Shown here in pieces: positions 42,936 to 53,480 of a DNA stretch of 64,000 nucleotides (positions are counted from its first letter, which is position 1; each line of letters starts with the position of its first letter). Under the pieces are notes generated by a model. It saw only the letters and a list, made by a program, of their open reading frames with translations. It was not told the origin of the DNA and made no database searches. Made by a program: the position numbers and the translations under genes. The stretch covers positions 186,001-250,000 of the forward strand of contig SDUX01000007.1 in assembly GCA_008729055.1 (NCBI GenBank), written 5' to 3'. The stretch comes from Pyropia haitanensis. Taxonomy: Eukaryota; Rhodophyta; Bangiophyceae; Bangiales; Bangiaceae.

Positions 42936-45900
42936 CTACCCTTGCGTGGACGTGATCTGAAAGATGGTCTGGATGTTCATCGCGGCGAGCTCGTTGACCA
43001 GGTACTTGGCCACGTACGGCATCGCGACGCGGCAGACGCGGTTGGAGTCGTCCGCCCCCCGCCTTCCCGCACCTTCCTTGTCCACCCTCCCCCCCGACCC
43101 CCCCCGGCCGACCCGGCTGCACCGGCGGCATGACAGCTCCCGCTCCGTCGCGTCGCCCCGCCGCACGACCGTCGCGACCGGCGACAGCAGCGACCCGCAC
43201 CCCGCGCACACGTGGAGGACGTGGAGGTCGGACCCCGCCGCGAGGCGGTCGTGCAGCAGGAACGCCGCGCCATGGCCGAGCAGCGCGTCGCGTTCCATTT
43301 CGCCAAAGCGGATTGCACCCCCCACTTTGCGGCCCTTGATCGGTTGCCGCGTCAGCGGGTTGATGGGCCCCGTCGACCGCACCTGGAACTTGTCCGACAC
43401 CATATGCCGCAGCCGTTGGTAGTGGACGACGCCCATAAACACATTGACCGTAAACGGCTCTCCCGTGTAGCCCGAGTAGAGCGTCTCGGAGCCGTGGGCG
43501 GCGAAGCCCGCCGCGACGAGCTGCTCGCCAAAGTAGTCGACGGCGCGGCGGCGCTCGTCAAACCGGAACGGCGTCGAGTCTTGAAAGACGCCGTGCGCGG
43601 CGGCGGCTTTGCCCGCCATTGACTCGACCATCATGCCAATGGTCATGCGTGACGGGAAGCCGTTGGGGTTGAACAGGATGTCGGGGGAGAGGCCCGCCTC
43701 GGAAAAGGGCATGTCCTCGGCGGGCCACACAGCCGCGAGGGTGCCCTTTTGGCCCGCCCGCGACGCGAACTTGTCGCCCACCACCGGGTTGCGGCCGTAC
43801 CGGAGGCGCAGCCGCGCCCGCCGCGCGCCCGCCGCCACTGCCGACGACACGCCGGCGCCGCCACCGCCGTCGCCGCCACCACCGCCGCGGCCGGCCGACG
43901 GCTCCAGCAGCAGCACCTCGTCCACGGCGGCACGCTCGGCCGACTTGTGCTGCCGCACCCGCGGCCGCCCATGCAGCGACGCGGGGCCCGAGTGGGAGAC
44001 GGTCGAGTAGAGGGGATCGCCCTGCGACAGCAACTCCCCCACCTGCGGCAACCCGTCGTCGCCCACCGCCGACGGGGCGCCATTGTAGCTTCGTCCACCG
44101 TCGGCATCGGCCGGGTCGGCCGCGAAGACGGTCGAGCGGGACGTGTCCTCCGCGTCTAGGTCGACGGTGTGATTGGTGTACACGACGCCGTGGCCGAGGC
44201 CTCGGTCCAGCGACGACCGGTTGATAGTCATCGCGTCCTCCATGTCGTAGCCGGTGTAGGACAGCACCGCGACGACAGCGTTGAAGCCGTTGGGGAAGAC
44301 GTCCGCGCCCAGCCGCGACGCGATCGCCTCGTTTCTGACCAGCGGCGCCGCGGGCATGGACAGGCGGTACACCTTGGCGTCGCTGCGGCTGTGGAAGTTG
44401 TGGGTGGGCGTGCCCATCGCCTGCTTGCCCATCTGGCACTGGTACATGTTGCGCGGCGACTGGTTCATGTCGGAGAAGGGCGTCAAGGAGGCCACCACCG
44501 ACAGCATGTTCATGGTGCTGACCTCGGCATGCGTGGGCGCTTCTGAGCGGTCATCCGGGTCGTCATCGTCGTCGTCGCCGTCGTCGTTGTCGCTGTCCAC
44601 CTCCTCAGACTCGCTGCCGTTACCAGAATCGTCCGAGCCGCTGCCGTCCTCCTCTGACATGGCCGCCCCGTCGTCAGTGCCAGAGCCCGCCACGGGAGCC
44701 GCCCCGTTGGCAAACCCCCCACCATTGGCGACCGCGGCGCCGCCCGCCGCCCCGCCCCCCTTCCCCCCTTCCCCCCCCTGCGCCGCGCCGAGCGTGACCA
44801 CATCCCCCCGCCCCTGAACCGCGTCCGCGACGCGCAGGAACACCTGCTCCAGCGACCCAATCAGCTCCTCCGCTCCCCCCCCCCGCAGCCACCGCACCGG
44901 CCGCACCAGCCGGGCAGGCCCCGTGTGCACAAAGAGGCCCGGGAAAAAGCCCGCGGCGCTCCCCGCCGAGGCGCCCTCCCCCGCCGCCGCCGCCGCGGCA
45001 GCCGACGCCTCGGCCGCCGCCGCCGACGCGGGCGGCACGTAGACCACCTCGGCAGTCGGCGGCAGCGCGTCGGGGGCGGTGCCGTCCACCTTGGCCCGCC
45101 GGAGAGCGCGCTCCAGCGCCCGCGCGCGGCCGCGCCGCACGTACGCTATGACCTGCCCATCGACGACGACGGGCAGGGCGCCCGCTGGCGGCGGCGCGTG
45201 GAGGGGGTGGGTCGCGGGCGGGGGGACGGCACCGAGGCGGCCGACGAGCAGCGCCGTCACCGCCGCGGGCGACGATGTCGGCTCAATCGTCACGACCGCC
45301 GCGGAGGCGAGGTGGTTGAGCAGCCCGCACGGCGTACCGTCGGGCGTGTGCACCGGGCAAAGGAAGCCCCACGCTTCGGGGAGCAGCTTGCGGACGGCCG
45401 TCGTCTTGAGGGTGGTGAAGAACTGGCCCCGGTGGACGGAGCGAAAGTGGGAGAGGAAGCGGAGGTAGTTGATGCGCTCAGCCATAACGGCGTAGCCGGC
45501 AATCTGCTGGAGGTCCAAGCCCGTCTCGGTCTGCAGGTTGCCCGTCGCCATAAAGTAGTCCATCCGGGCGGTGAGGGTGGCGTTGCCGACGCCTCGTCGG
45601 AGGAGTGTGGTGAGGTAAGCGGTGGTGAGCCACGTCGCGTTGGTCGTGTCCCGCGTCCGCTCCTGCCGCAGGTCACGCAGCACAATGGCGCGGGCGGCGG
45701 CGAGGAGCATGCCGAGCCGCTCCTTGAGGTAGATGAGGTAGAGGAACCCTGGGAGCAGGAGCTCCTGGTGCGACAGCGCGTCCAGGTTGTCCGTCTCGAC
45801 GCGGCCGCGGACGACGGCGACCAGCTTGCGGGTCATCAGGACGAGCGTGTCCACCTTGGCCTGATCCCGTGACGTGGTCGATGGGGGCGGCCCGCCGCCA

Positions 45901-47069
45901 CCGCCACCGCTGCCGCCGACGCCGCCGCCGCCACAGCCGTCCCCACCCCCCGCGGCGGCGGCATCCTCCCCCACCGCTGCGGCCTCCCCCGCCGACGCGG
46001 ACAGGTGGATGAGCACGTGGCGGCGGAGGAAGACGCGCCCCGCGTCCTCGTCGGTCACCGCTTCGGGCACGTCCAGCACCACCCGGAAGCGGGCGCCGAG
46101 GTACCGCAGCACCGACGACCGTGCCGTCGCCGGGTTGGCGTGGCCCGCCGCTACGTCCGCCGCCGACGGCGACGGGAAGCTCAGCCGCGCATCCGCCCCA
46201 TCCTTGACGCACGCCAGCGCCGCGGCGCAGAGGTCCGCGTCCCCCCCCCCCGACGCGGTCGCGTCGCCGTCGCCCCCCACCAGCCGGCCGTAAATGTCCG
46301 CGTCCGACGTGCCCGACGGGAGGAGGGCGCGGAGGAGCAGCGCGAGCGGCACAAAGTACTCGCCGCGACGGACGAGCACCCGCACCGTGACTGCCCCCGA
46401 CGCGAGCGCGTGCAGGTGCAGCGTCGCGGTGGCCGTGTCGGGCCGCCCGCAGCGCATCGACACGGAGGCGTCGGTGAAGCCCGCCCCGCGCGCCGCGTTG
46501 GGCGCCCGCCGCACGGCGAGCACGTGGTGCCGCCGTGGCACGATGACCATCCGCAGCACCTTTTCGAGGCCGTTGACCACGAAATAGCCGCCCAGCTCGT
46601 ACTCCTCCTCCCCTGCGGCGAGCAGCTGGCCCGGGGTCAGGCCCTCGAGGTGGCACGCCGCGGAGCGGAGCATGATGGGCACCTCGCCCAGCCGCAGCGT
46701 GTGCCGCTGCACCACCCCCGAGCTGCTCGTCGCGACAATGCCGGCGGTGAGGGCGCCCCGGTACGACACACCCGCGCGGCGGCACAAGGCGGGCGTCACG
46801 GGCGCCGACGAGTCGGTACGGGAGGCGGCGGCGGCGGCGGGGCGGCTGAGGCGGAGCGACTCGTAGCGGAGCGTGAGCGACTCGCCGGTGTGGGGGTTGT
46901 CAATGGTGAGGGGCTCCATCTCAGAGGGTAGCAGCGCCAAGCCTGCGGTGACGGCCCAGGAGAAGGACTGCACGTGGGGGTCCACGGTCGCCCGCAGCGC
47001 CGCGACGCGGGCGGCCTCGCGTTCGGGGGGGAGGGTGGACGGCTGGACGGGCTCCTCCCCAGCCACCAT
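42936..47069 (-). CDS. POLR1B: DNA-directed RNA polymerase I second-largest subunit
   Basis: A single-exon gene for 1,377 residues. It forms one half of the Pol I active-site cleft in the nucleolus and makes the large rRNA precursor. ELGGYFVVNGLEKVLRMVI near residue 160-180, YFMATGNLQTETGLDL, HFRSVHRGQFF and WGFLCPVHTPDGTPCGL (about 575) follow the Pol I paralogue more closely than Pol II or III. GDKFASRAGQKGTL (about 1,095) and FNPNGFPSRMTIGMM are the universal C-terminal core. A zinc ribbon (CAGC...CRRC) lies at about 1,283-1,316. An acidic low-complexity insert (about 803-838) is unusual. ATG 47,069 was chosen because the open frame upstream is low complexity and looks like leader. Confidence 0.93.
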   Translation of the reverse strand: MVAGEEPVQPSTLPPEREAARVAALRATVDPHVQSFSWAVTAGLALLPSEMEPLTIDNPHTGESLTLRYESLRLSRPAAAAASRTDSSAPVTPALCRRAGVSYRGALTAGIVATSSSGVVQRHTLRLGEVPIMLRSAACHLEGLTPGQLLAAGEEEYELGGYFVVNGLEKVLRMVIVPRRHHVLAVRRAPNAARGAGFTDASVSMRCGRPDTATATLHLHALASGAVTVRVLVRRGEYFVPLALLLRALLPSGTSDADIYGRLVGGDGDATASGGGDADLCAAALACVKDGADARLSFPSPSAADVAAGHANPATARSSVLRYLGARFRVVLDVPEAVTDEDAGRVFLRRHVLIHLSASAGEAAAVGEDAAAAGGGDGCGGGGVGGSGGGGGGPPPSTTSRDQAKVDTLVLMTRKLVAVVRGRVETDNLDALSHQELLLPGFLYLIYLKERLGMLLAAARAIVLRDLRQERTRDTTNATWLTTAYLTTLLRRGVGNATLTARMDYFMATGNLQTETGLDLQQIAGYAVMAERINYLRFLSHFRSVHRGQFFTTLKTTAVRKLLPEAWGFLCPVHTPDGTPCGLLNHLASAAVVTIEPTSSPAAVTALLVGRLGAVPPPATHPLHAPPPAGALPVVVDGQVIAYVRRGRARALERALRRAKVDGTAPDALPPTAEVVYVPPASAAAAEASAAAAAAAGEGASAGSAAGFFPGLFVHTGPARLVRPVRWLRGGGAEELIGSLEQVFLRVADAVQGRGDVVTLGAAQGGEGGKGGGAAGGAAVANGGGFANGAAPVAGSGTDDGAAMSEEDGSGSDDSGNGSESEEVDSDNDDGDDDDDDPDDRSEAPTHAEVSTMNMLSVVASLTPFSDMNQSPRNMYQCQMGKQAMGTPTHNFHSRSDAKVYRLSMPAAPLVRNEAIASRLGADVFPNGFNAVVAVLSYTGYDMEDAMTINRSSLDRGLGHGVVYTNHTVDLDAEDTSRSTVFAADPADADGGRSYNGAPSAVGDDGLPQVGELLSQGDPLYSTVSHSGPASLHGRPRVRQHKSAERAAVDEVLLLEPSAGRGGGGGDGGGGAGVSSAVAAGARRARLRLRYGRNPVVGDKFASRAGQKGTLAAVWPAEDMPFSEAGLSPDILFNPNGFPSRMTIGMMVESMAGKAAAAHGVFQDSTPFRFDERRRAVDYFGEQLVAAGFAAHGSETLYSGYTGEPFTVNVFMGVVHYQRLRHMVSDKFQVRSTGPINPLTRQPIKGRKVGGAIRFGEMERDALLGHGAAFLLHDRLAAGSDLHVLHVCAGCGSLLSPVATVVRRGDATERELSCRRCSRVGRGGSGGRVDKEGAGRRGADDSNRVCRVAMPYVAKYLVNELAAMNIQTIFQITSTQG

Positions 47070-47831
47070 GCTTGGGCGTGGGCGAGGGGGGACGGCAGAG
47101 AAATCCAGGAGAATAGGGAGCGCGCAGAAGGAAGAACGCTGCAGCAGCCGGGGAGGGGACGACAGGCGAAGACCCAGGAAGACTGGAAAGAGTCGAGAGG
47201 GAATGGAACGAGACCAGAATAGGCGGCCCGGCGGAGAGCCGACGAAGCTACGGAGGCCGACCAAGCGCAACGAAAGCAACAGAGAAGAGGATAAACAGCC
47301 CAACAGCAGAGCCGCTGGCAACAGTGGGGCAGGAAGAGGCAAGACGCGGCACAAACCAGAGCTTGGCCGCCGACCGGGACGAGGCGGGACAATGGCGGGG
47401 TAGGATGCAGCCAGCCAAGAAGACGTTGATCCGGTCGGCGTCGACGGGACGACGGTCGCAGTCATCACAGCTTTTTGTGGGGTGCTACTTATTTGCAAAG
47501 TCAGAATTGTCCTGGAAAGGACTCGTCATTCGTTTTTGATCCCCGAGGGGTGGCACGAGATTACTAGACCCACGCGCACATTCCTACAACACCAGCTCCT
47601 CTTCAGCTGCTCATCAGGGCGCTCGCTCACCGGCTGTGTTGTCAAGCCTGCAGGACTCGCTTGGGTCTCTCGCCCATGGAAGCTCACTCATGCGTCGGGG
47701 AGCCATCAAACACCAAGGCTCAGCAAGACAGCAACAGAGTGTGTACCCACAATGTAGTGACAAAAGAAAAGAGACAAAGCAAGCAGCATTGCAAGCATAC
47801 CAAAAAAAAAAAAAAAACGACACGCACGCGC
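47070..47831. other. Intergenic region between CUL4 and POLR1B
   Basis: This holds the 3' flank of CUL4 and the promoter/leader of POLR1B. An A15-type run (about 47,802-47,817) sits next to the CUL4 stop. No RNA gene or further protein recognised. Confidence 0.5.
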
Positions 47832-50621
47832 TCAAGCCAAGTAGTGATACGTTTGCGGTGCGTTGGCATCCCGCTCGAGGTACTCCCGCTCGATTAGGCT
47901 TTCAATCCGCTTCTTCAGGTCCACCACCTTGAACGGGAAGCGGAGTTGGGCAAACAGCTCAGAAATGAGGTTGGTATGCGTGAGCGTCCGCCGCGTCTTG
48001 AGGATCCGCACGATGGCCGCGTCGATCTCAAAGTGACGCTCCATAAATACGCGCTCCGTCGTCTGCTGGTCCTCCGCGGCCGACTCTTTGACCTGGATGG
48101 CGTTGATCTTGATCCGCACCTGCGGGTGAGTGAAGCCCTTGTTCCACACAAACATGTCTCCCTTGGTCACCGACGACCCCTTGGGCCGCTTGTGCAGCAC
48201 CCGCACTTTGCCACACGCTAGCGACAGCAGCGTACGGTGGAGGTCCGTGTCGACCAAGCCGGTCGCCGACGAAATGTCTTCCATGCTCAGCTCGTCCGCG
48301 TCGTTGAAGAGCAGCAGCACAACCGTCTGATACAGCGACAGGGAGAGCAGCTTGTCGGCCGTAGGGAACCGGGCGCGCACAGTCGTGGACGCGTTGGAAT
48401 ACTGCCATGTGAGCTTGCGGCGGCTGTGCTTGCCGACGTAAAAGTCCTTGAACGTGTTGTGCAGGTCTGACAGCGTCTGCGGCAGGCGCAACGGCGCCTG
48501 CGGCACGTGTGGCCAGTACGCATTCGTCAACACAAACACCGACAGGTCCACGTCCGACGCGCCAAGCGACGCCACACTGCGCGCGTGCGTGCGGAAGGAG
48601 CGGACGGTCTCACGCGACACCTCAATGTCGCGGAACATGCCCTCCAGCTTGTTGTTCGCACCGCACTCGGTCTTGAGCTTGGAAATCATCATCTTTTCCA
48701 GGTCCAGCGACGCAGACTTGCCGTGGACGAGCCGCTTGGCCAGGTCCTTCTTGTAAAACGCCTCAAAGATGTCCTTGCCGTGGATGAGACGGAAGAGCGA
48801 CATGACCGACTCGAGGGTGGCGTCCACCTCCTCGTCGGAGCGGCCCTTGTGGCCCGTCCGCAGCACAAAGTCCACGTACTTGGCAATCAGCTCACCCGTC
48901 TTGTTCTGCCGGCTGTTGACCACCGCCTCGAGTGCGTCGCGAACGGCGCGGGAGACAACCTCCCCGCCGCCAAACGCGCTCTGTACGAACCCCTCGACGC
49001 GGGTGCGGAGAGCCACCAGCGCTGGCACCATGTTCGCGTCTTTGCCCACCGCATTGACAATCTCCGCGCCCGCCGCGCGCACGTAAAGGCCCAGTGCAGC
49101 CTTGATACACTCTTGTGCGGGGCCCAGGGCGGCCATCGTGCCCGGCACGCCGCCGGGCACGACCCTGTCCATTGCCCCGTCCGTAACCCCGCGGGCGGCG
49201 GCGCCAACGTCGTCCACCGACTCGGGCGTCGACGAAAAGGGCACATTGATGGGCAGGCCGTTCGCGTCGACTCGGCCGTACAACAACCACAGCCGCGCAA
49301 GGTCTGCTACGCGGACCTCGTTCGCCAGCGTCGCAAATCCCTTGTCCAGCAGCGCCTGCACGTGGGTGGCCAGCAGATGGCGCTCGACAGTGACAACCAG
49401 TGGCCTGCGCGTCGTCGCGTCAAGGCACGACGTCACGCGGGCAGCCTCCGCGGTCAGGCGTGCCTCCACGTGCGCCAGGTACGCTGACAAGTCCATCGAG
49501 TCAATCAGCCGTGCCGACTCGGACGCAAAGTACTGCGCAGTGGATGACAGGAAGGGGCCCTCAAACACCTTGGCGTACACGCCAACGGCAGAGAGCATGG
49601 ATGCCAGGGACGTCACCAGCGTCACGTCATTCGAGTCGCCGTCCCGCTCCCGACGAATCACGTCAAGGAGGCCAGACGAGATCCGCGCCGCCACCGACGG
49701 CCGCGCCGCCAGGGCGGACCGGAAGTGGCGGAGCGACAGGTCCCACAGCGGGAGTACATTGGCCGTCCCCGGCTGGGACAGCACGTACCCCCGATCGAGG
49801 ACGAGAAAGATGGCGCGGATAGTCGACATCTGCGCGCAGTGCGCCTCCCACGCGCGGTTCGCGTCGGTGAGGAAGCTGGCACTGTCGGCGGTCGCGGCGG
49901 CCGCCGCGTCGAGCGCCGACACGACCGTGTCAATGTGGCTCTCCACCTCCACCGAGATGTGCGAGTACAGCGCAGCGGCGTGGCCGTGGCGGACGCTGTC
50001 CTCCACCGCGCCGTAGAGCTCCTCGAGCGAAAAGCCCTCGAGCGCCGTCGCCGTCTGCACGGCGCGCACCGCCGGCCGCAGACGGGTCTCCCACGTGACG
50101 GGGAAGAAGGTGGTGGGCACCTCGGGCTTGCGCGCAAAGGGGCGAATCTTCAGCTTGCGCCGCGGTGCCACCGCGCCCGCGCCCCCTACCCGCGACACGC
50201 CATTGCGGCCGACGCCGCCGCCGACCCCGTCGCGGGATCCGAGCGCCCCAGACAGGGACCGCGAATTCATGGGGGGCTGCCCCCCGCGGCCCGGCCCCGC
50301 CCCACCCGACGGCGGCGACCGGCCGCCCGGGACGGCGCCCGCGTCGACGCCGCCGCTGCTGCTGCCGCCGCCCCCGCCGCCGCCGCCACCGTCGGCCGAG
50401 CCCGCCCTGGGCGCGTGGCCAGTGGCCAGCCGCGACCGCTTGGGCGCCGACGCGGCCGGGACGCCGCTGCCGCTGCCGCTGCCGCTGGCACCCGCACCAG
50501 CGCCACCCCCCCGCCCACCCGCGCCGCCTGCGCCGCCGCCGGTCAGGCCCACAATCGCAGACGTCTCCGCGGCGGGCGCACAGGTGTTGCGGCTCGCCTT
50601 CCGCTTGACAAATGAAGACAT
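47832..50621 (-). CDS. CUL4: Cullin-4, scaffold of CRL4 ubiquitin ligase
   Basis: 929 residues in one exon. CUL4 carries DDB1-substrate receptors on its N-terminal half and the RING protein RBX1 on its C-terminal half. The first 150 residues are Gly/Ser-rich and unlike other cullins. From KLKIRPFA (about 155) it follows CUL4: EELYGAVEDS, RAIFLVLDRGYVL, the cullin-homology signature FRLIHGKDIFEAFYKKDLAKR, then LRRTLLSLACGK-like sequence (LHRTLLSLACGK), and the winged-helix end. Lys875 in IVRILKTRRTL is the neddylation lysine by position. The end ...RIESLIEREYLERD...YHYLA is canonical. The ATG at 50,621 is the first in frame. Confidence 0.94.
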   Translation of the reverse strand: MSSFVKRKASRNTCAPAAETSAIVGLTGGGAGGAGGRGGGAGAGASGSGSGSGVPAASAPKRSRLATGHAPRAGSADGGGGGGGGGSSSGGVDAGAVPGGRSPPSGGAGPGRGGQPPMNSRSLSGALGSRDGVGGGVGRNGVSRVGGAGAVAPRRKLKIRPFARKPEVPTTFFPVTWETRLRPAVRAVQTATALEGFSLEELYGAVEDSVRHGHAAALYSHISVEVESHIDTVVSALDAAAAATADSASFLTDANRAWEAHCAQMSTIRAIFLVLDRGYVLSQPGTANVLPLWDLSLRHFRSALAARPSVAARISSGLLDVIRRERDGDSNDVTLVTSLASMLSAVGVYAKVFEGPFLSSTAQYFASESARLIDSMDLSAYLAHVEARLTAEAARVTSCLDATTRRPLVVTVERHLLATHVQALLDKGFATLANEVRVADLARLWLLYGRVDANGLPINVPFSSTPESVDDVGAAARGVTDGAMDRVVPGGVPGTMAALGPAQECIKAALGLYVRAAGAEIVNAVGKDANMVPALVALRTRVEGFVQSAFGGGEVVSRAVRDALEAVVNSRQNKTGELIAKYVDFVLRTGHKGRSDEEVDATLESVMSLFRLIHGKDIFEAFYKKDLAKRLVHGKSASLDLEKMMISKLKTECGANNKLEGMFRDIEVSRETVRSFRTHARSVASLGASDVDLSVFVLTNAYWPHVPQAPLRLPQTLSDLHNTFKDFYVGKHSRRKLTWQYSNASTTVRARFPTADKLLSLSLYQTVVLLLFNDADELSMEDISSATGLVDTDLHRTLLSLACGKVRVLHKRPKGSSVTKGDMFVWNKGFTHPQVRIKINAIQVKESAAEDQQTTERVFMERHFEIDAAIVRILKTRRTLTHTNLISELFAQLRFPFKVVDLKKRIESLIEREYLERDANAPQTYHYLA

Positions 50622-51244
50622 AGAGCAGCGGCGGCACGATCAGCGCGGAGGGATGGCGTCGTCGGCCTCCCCCGACGGCAGCAACGTCCCGTTTGAAGCC
50701 CCCCCCGGGCTCGGCCTTCCACCAAGATGGCCGGGTGGGGGTGGTACGCACCGCTTGTCTCTGAGTAACACGCGCCCCCGGTCGGAATGACCACAAGAGT
50801 AGTAGGACGGGGATAGCACCAGCGGTGGCCACTACCAACTTGCGCGCCACGCACCACAGGCCGCGGCGTCTGGCACAGAGTTCAGTCTGTGCCCAAAGCC
50901 GTGCACCGAGCAAGCCGTCGCGAAGCTGCAGCGATGGCGACCGAACGAGCAACAAGGACGCATCGACGACGGTCCGCCTCTGCTGTCGTGCAGGAGCGGG
51001 CAGTTCCAACACCCGTGTCAAAAAGGGGGCCTCGCCCTCCCCCAGCGTGACAGGCCGGTTTGGGAATTGCTGAAAGCAATTCCTCGTCACTGTTTTGGCT
51101 GTCCTCCAACACTGACACGTTTCTCTTCCCTGAATTATGAAAATGGCTGGTAACGCACAATTCTTGCTGGCTGCCACCCCCTTCCCCATTGCATGCAGAA
51201 TTGTGAGGGCGATAATTATAGTACTATAATTATAGCCATGATTT
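50622..51244. other. CUL4 upstream region up to the retrotransposon
   Basis: It presumably holds the CUL4 promoter. At 51,211-51,233 there is a near-perfect palindrome, ataattatagtactataattat. No gene recognised. Confidence 0.4.
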
Positions 51245-51593
51245 CGCTTAATTTTGCTCGACAACATGTGGGTAACTGCCTTCCTTTGCTGCCGACACCC
51301 CACGCACCACCACCCGACCTACACCCACACCGGATGATCGCGTACCTGAGCGGTGTTGCCGCGCGCCTCGCTGTCGGTCGGTGCTCGCCTGGCAGGCTGC
51401 ACCGGCTGCAGCCGGGCCACGCGGTGACGCCGTGCGGGTCCGTACACCAACCGCGTTGTGGGGGTCTGGCGGGGGGGGTACCCCGCGTGCGCGTGGAGCG
51501 GGGGCGGGGGGGAGCGGTCTTCTGTGGCCCGTCACGCTGGCAGCGTGGCCCGCTTGGCTTGCCGGGCACGTCCGCTCCTTCTCTCGCGTCGGC
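51245..51593 (+). repeat. Split direct repeat A1
   Basis: 349 bp starting cgcttaattttgctcgac. About 97% identical to A2, with differences such as gtgggtaac against gtggataac. It probably carries the promoter. Confidence 0.85.
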
Positions 51594-51677
51594 ACCACCC
51601 GCCGCGAGAGTCGGGGCTTTACCCAGGCCGTGCGCCTGTGGTTACGGCGCATTCTCTCCCAGGGGTCTACCTCTGGG

Positions 51678-53480
51678 ATGGGCTCCCAAGACGGCGACGC
51701 GGCAACCGCGTCGGAGCAGCAGCAGGCGGCTGTCATAGCCGACCTGCAAGCGAAGCTGGAGGCCGCCCTTGCGGCCAACAAAACTCTCCTGGCGTCCCGC
51801 GATGGCGACACCGAGGAGGTCCCGTCGGGTACGGAGGCCGAAGGTGCCGTTCACCCCGGCAGGGCCGGCGACGGAGCGCCGGCAACGGGTGGCAGGAAGG
51901 GCAAGAAGTCCGAGCGTGCCGGCGGTGGGTCGGGGGCCGGCGGGAAGGGCAAAGACGGGTCGAGTGCCTCCTCTACGGACGACAGCGGAGGTGGCGGCGG
52001 TGGCGGCGGCGGCGGCGACCCCTCCTTCTCGTCGTCCTCCTCCACCGACTCCGGCAGGGGCTCCACGTCCAACCCGTGGGCGGACCTGGACTCCATCACC
52101 GTTGGAAAGCCGGGGGACTACCTCCGGGACTTCGACATCCCCCGCCGGGCGGTCCGACCGGGAGGACTTCCCATCCCGTTCGAGCCGAATGAGGTTGAGT
52201 TCCTCACCGCCTTCGCCGACAATGTCAGGGACCGCATGGAAGCGGTCTCACTCTACCAAATCTGCTATTGGCTCCAAGAGGCGGCCAACGAGGCCACCGA
52301 CGCATACTACGCTCAAACCGACTTCACGCCGGCTGAGCTGGAGGCAAGCCTCGGGGGATTCGTCGTCTACATCAAGCGCATCCACCGTATGGCGGTCAAG
52401 CGCTTTGACTTCCTCGAAACCAAGCAGACGGACCAGCTCCTGGCACGCGAGTACGAGCGCGCAAACCTCCTCCCCGTCAACCAGCATCGCAGCGTCGCCA
52501 TGCGGCAGTTCCGCGCCCAGCGGGACGCTTACCGCGTCAAGAACGCGGCAAGGCTCGCTGCCTTCCAAGGCGCGCGCGACACCACCACCCCAAAGCCTAA
52601 ACCAAAGCCCAAGGCCAAGAAGCAGGCCAACCAAGGCGACGGCGGAGCGGGAGGTGGTGGCGGCCTTGGCGGCGGCGGCGGCGGCGGAACTGAGGGAGGC
52701 GGCCAAGGCGGAGGGAAGCGGGGCGGACGCCCAGCAAAGGGCGGCGGCGGCCCTTTCCGGGCCAGTAAGCGACGGGCCGGGTTTTCCGGCCCCGGCGCTG
52801 GGGATGGGCTCCCAGACGCCGGTCAAGGGTGCGGCCCTGGCGGACTCGGACCCCGGAGTCCCGCCATCACACGACGTGCGCAGCCGGTTGGGGGCCTGGC
52901 TGTGAGGCACCACCCACACACGGGCAGCCCTCAACGTATTGGTGCCGGTGTCAGCAACCCGTGCAAGCCAATGAGGATGCCGGGCGCGGGGAAGGTGACG
53001 GGTGGGATGACGGTGATGGGGGTGGCGAAGAGGATGGGCGTGACGTCGGTGAGGGTCGAGGGGGTCGAAGGTAAAGGAGGTCTTTGTGTCTCTGTCTGTG
53101 GTTGTTCCCCCGAGGTCTCTCCCGGTGGCGCCCACACTCACGCATTTTATACCCCCAGGGGGGCACCCAGGGTGCCCCAAAGCATGCGATTGCCCGTTGT
53201 GCCGGTGGACGGCACCAAAGCTCTCAAAACAAAGCATGGGCTCTCAGAACAAAGCAAGGGTGGGCGTGTGCGCCCCAAGGCGCCCCACCAGAGAGCCCCA
53301 AACGGGGGGGGGACGGTGTGCGGCGCTCGTAGCGCCGCGCGGCTGGCCTCACGCGCCATTCGACCCGAAAAGCCTCAGAGGCGTGTAAGCAGACGCCAGT
53401 CTTCGGGTCGAATATCTCCCGTGGGTCAGCAAGTCTTGTCGCTCCCATTGGTCCACGGGGGGATTGTTCCGGCTTGCTGA
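51678..53480 (+). CDS. Gag-like ORF of the tyrosine-recombinase element
   Basis: The ATG at 51,678 (MGSQDGDAATASEQQQ) starts a coiled-coil-like stretch with Leu/Ala heptads. A Lys/Ser/Gly-rich linker with poly-Gly follows. A folded-looking region comes next (about residues 140-300: NPWADLDSITVGKPGDYLRD, FLTAFADNVRDRM, QICYWLQEAANEATDAYY). A basic PKPKPKPKAKK/poly-Gly tail, likely nucleic-acid binding, closes it. The last 180 or so codons look non-coding, so the real end may be earlier. A second frame with ATG 52,804 overlaps it and leads towards RT. No zinc knuckle is visible. Confidence 0.6.
   Translation: MGSQDGDAATASEQQQAAVIADLQAKLEAALAANKTLLASRDGDTEEVPSGTEAEGAVHPGRAGDGAPATGGRKGKKSERAGGGSGAGGKGKDGSSASSTDDSGGGGGGGGGGDPSFSSSSSTDSGRGSTSNPWADLDSITVGKPGDYLRDFDIPRRAVRPGGLPIPFEPNEVEFLTAFADNVRDRMEAVSLYQICYWLQEAANEATDAYYAQTDFTPAELEASLGGFVVYIKRIHRMAVKRFDFLETKQTDQLLAREYERANLLPVNQHRSVAMRQFRAQRDAYRVKNAARLAAFQGARDTTTPKPKPKPKAKKQANQGDGGAGGGGGLGGGGGGGTEGGGQGGGKRGGRPAKGGGGPFRASKRRAGFSGPGAGDGLPDAGQGCGPGGLGPRSPAITRRAQPVGGLAVRHHPHTGSPQRIGAGVSNPCKPMRMPGAGKVTGGMTVMGVAKRMGVTSVRVEGVEGKGGLCVSVCGCSPEVSPGGAHTHAFYTPRGAPRVPQSMRLPVVPVDGTKALKTKHGLSEQSKGGRVRPKAPHQRAPNGGGTVCGARSAARLASRAIRPEKPQRRVSRRQSSGRISPVGQQVLSLPLVHGGIVPAC

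Noticed and set aside
47070..47498. An N-terminal extension of POLR1B up to 47,498
   Set aside because: The extra 143 residues are low complexity, unlike any Pol I subunit N-terminus, while ATG 47,069 lies just before the conserved start region.
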